NCBI RefSeq assembly: GCF_003353425.1
Contig: NZ_QRAO01000001.1
Coordinates: 930,001-994,000 of the forward strand
Source of the DNA: Marinirhabdus gelatinilytica
GTDB lineage: Bacteria; Bacteroidota; Bacteroidia; Flavobacteriales; Flavobacteriaceae
DNA length: 64,000 nt
Reading direction: 5' to 3'
Under the pieces are notes generated by a model. The model saw only the letters and a program-made list of their open reading frames with translations, did not search any database and was not told the DNA's origin. This document shows, one piece after another, positions 62,763-64,000 of the stretch. Position numbers and translations under genes: made by a program. The stretch's first letter is position 1; every line of letters begins with the position of its first letter.

Positions 62763-63176
62763 TTAATTCACATCCATACTTGTTGCCGCGGTGTCTCCTG
62801 TTCTCAATGCACCACGAAGTATTACGGGTATGTCCTCTAAAAATGGCTTAATAAAGGTGGTACTGTTCCCTATGGTAACCTGCTGGTTCTTGTAACCAAG
62901 GTAACTTACTACCAAAACATCGTTCTCTTTTAGTTTCTTGGGAAAGGTGAAAGTTCCATCCTCATTGGAAACAATACCTATACTGGTTCCCTCTAGCACT
63001 ATGCTGGCTCCCATTAATGGTCCGTCCAAGCTTGTGACCACTCCTGTAACGGTTCTTCCTTCAGAAGATTCTTGTGCCTGTAGGGAAGGTGCCATAAAAG
63101 AGCATAGCAACATGATGCCGAAAAATAAAAGGCTTTTTCTTAAAAGGTTCTGTAATGTAAAAGTTTGTGTTCTCAT
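62763..63176 (-). CDS. CarboxypepD_reg-like exported protein
   Basis: A 137-residue protein: signal peptide (to about residue 33) and a carboxypeptidase-regulatory-like domain (GRTVTGVVTSLDGPLMGASIVLEGT, then DGTFTFP and DVLVVSYLGYKNQ). In Bacteroidota this domain normally fronts TonB-dependent receptors or stands alone. It is short here and complete by its own stop. Co-transcribed with the transglutaminase. Confidence 0.85.
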   Translation of the reverse strand: MRTQTFTLQNLLRKSLLFFGIMLLCSFMAPSLQAQESSEGRTVTGVVTSLDGPLMGASIVLEGTSIGIVSNEDGTFTFPKKLKENDVLVVSYLGYKNQQVTIGNSTTFIKPFLEDIPVILRGALRTGDTAATSMDVN

Positions 63177-63378
63177 ACTATTTTGTTTTAAAGTTCACTC
63201 AAACCTAGAAAACTAGAATTAGGCTTAAAATAGCGAATGAGCCAACAGGGCTAATCATTGAGCCAAAGAGATTTTTTGGTTAGGTTGCTTTATTAGTTCA
63301 ATAAATTTTAAGACAACCTTTGTATTTCGTAAGTTCCAACTCATACTTTATAACGTATCTTTGCAAAAAATTATAAGA

Positions 63379-64000
63379 ATGGCACGAGACGCAGGAAAAA
63401 AAAACACAAATCCTTCAAAAAGAGAGGGGAAGGGATATTCCAAAAAATTCAAGAATACCCCAAAGAAAGCCTCAAAAGCAAAGGATACGAAAAAATCCAA
63501 CCACGCAAAAAACCCAGACGGAATCCGTCTCAATAAATATATTGCCAATAGTGGGGTGTGTTCCCGCCGCGAGGCCGATACCTTTATCGCTACGGGCTTG
63601 GTTTCAGTAAACGGGAAAATCGTGAACGAGATGGGTTACAAAGTGCAGCTCTCTGACGATGTCCGCTTCGATGGACGACGCATAAATCCCGAGCCAGACA
63701 CCTATATACTTTTGAACAAACCAAAATCTGTTGCCACAACCACAAGCGAGAGCAAAGGCTTAACGGTAATGGACTTGATTAGCAACGCTACAACGGCAAG
63801 TGTAAAACCAGTGGGACGGCTGGGTAGAAATGCCACAGGGTTGATATTGTTTACCAACGACGATAAACTCGTAAAAAAATTGCACAGCAAGGGTATGGAA
63901 CGTTTGTTCCATATCGAGTTGGACAAAAACCTTAAGGCAAGCGATCTGGAAAAGATAAAAGAAGGCCTATTGGTGAATGGCGAAAAGATTTTTGTTGAAG
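63379..64000 (+). CDS. RsuA/RluB-type pseudouridine synthase homologue, catalytic residues replaced (partial)
   Basis: Open to the window edge; 207 residues are visible. A Lys-rich N-terminus (about residues 1-48) precedes an S4 domain (IRLNKYIANSGVCSRREAD) and the synthase core with the segment VGRLGRNATGLILFTNDDKL. In the family this segment is GRLD and the Asp is the catalytic nucleophile; here the codon is GGT (Gly) at 63823-63825. The usual downstream Tyr of the KxYxV-type motif is Phe (RLFHIELD). It may bind rRNA but not modify it. Confidence 0.8.
   Translation, partial: MARDAGKKNTNPSKREGKGYSKKFKNTPKKASKAKDTKKSNHAKNPDGIRLNKYIANSGVCSRREADTFIATGLVSVNGKIVNEMGYKVQLSDDVRFDGRRINPEPDTYILLNKPKSVATTTSESKGLTVMDLISNATTASVKPVGRLGRNATGLILFTNDDKLVKKLHSKGMERLFHIELDKNLKASDLEKIKEGLLVNGEKIFVE

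Noticed and set aside
1-64000. CRISPR array or insertion sequence
   Set aside because: I saw no regularly spaced repeats of about 28-37 bases with unique spacers, and no transposase among the coding frames.

Overview
The window reads as a member of the Flavobacteriaceae (Bacteroidota). The support is type IX secretion sorting domains on exported proteins, CTnDOT-type conjugation genes (traE, traF, traG), an RteC-like regulator, a mevalonate-pathway cluster with a UbiA prenyltransferase, AT-rich leaders without clear Shine-Dalgarno sites, and TAnnTTTG-like -7 boxes. Gene calls rest on family motifs seen in the sequence; no database search was possible.

Positions 1 to about 41317 look like the right-hand part of an integrative conjugative element (ICE). 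From left to right it holds a partial traG with traF and traE, an amidase, a DNA phosphorothioation-type defence island (3405-14889), a replication/excision control block (DnaC-like ATPase, winged-helix initiator-like protein, excisionase-like HTH, RteC; 15004-17938), and a long metal-resistance cargo (17998-39741). The cargo has two P1B ATPases of different classes, a CDF exporter, a CaCA-type antiporter, two Fur-family regulators, a PII-like protein, and an RND pump whose inner-membrane and outer-membrane parts are fused. A tyrosine integrase (39810-41024), four copies of a 9-bp arm-type repeat and the 3' part of a tRNA-Leu(UAG) end the element.

The defence island is the most interesting part. 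A cysteine desulfurase (SspA-like), a DUF4007 protein (SspB-like), a P-loop ATPase (SspC-like) and a PP-loop sulfurtransferase (SspD-like) form a complete candidate phosphorothioation set. In place of a recognisable SspE it carries two GHKL-fold ATPases and a GIY-YIG nuclease, in overlapping or closely spaced genes, and an XRE regulator with a palindrome at its own promoter. I infer that the GHKL and GIY-YIG proteins are the restriction or sensing arm.

From about 41318 rightwards the sequence looks like host chromosome. It holds a short oxidoreductase/START/metallo-hydrolase/AraC cluster, a potassium/proton antiporter, an exo/endonuclease-phosphatase, several T9SS-exported repeat proteins, the mevalonate genes (mvaD, mevalonate kinase, UbiA), two pseudouridine synthases, a transglutaminase and a carboxypeptidase-regulatory-domain protein. 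Two oddities stand out there: mvaD carries a short duplicated palindromic insertion in frame, and the last gene, an RsuA/RluB-type synthase, lacks the catalytic aspartate.
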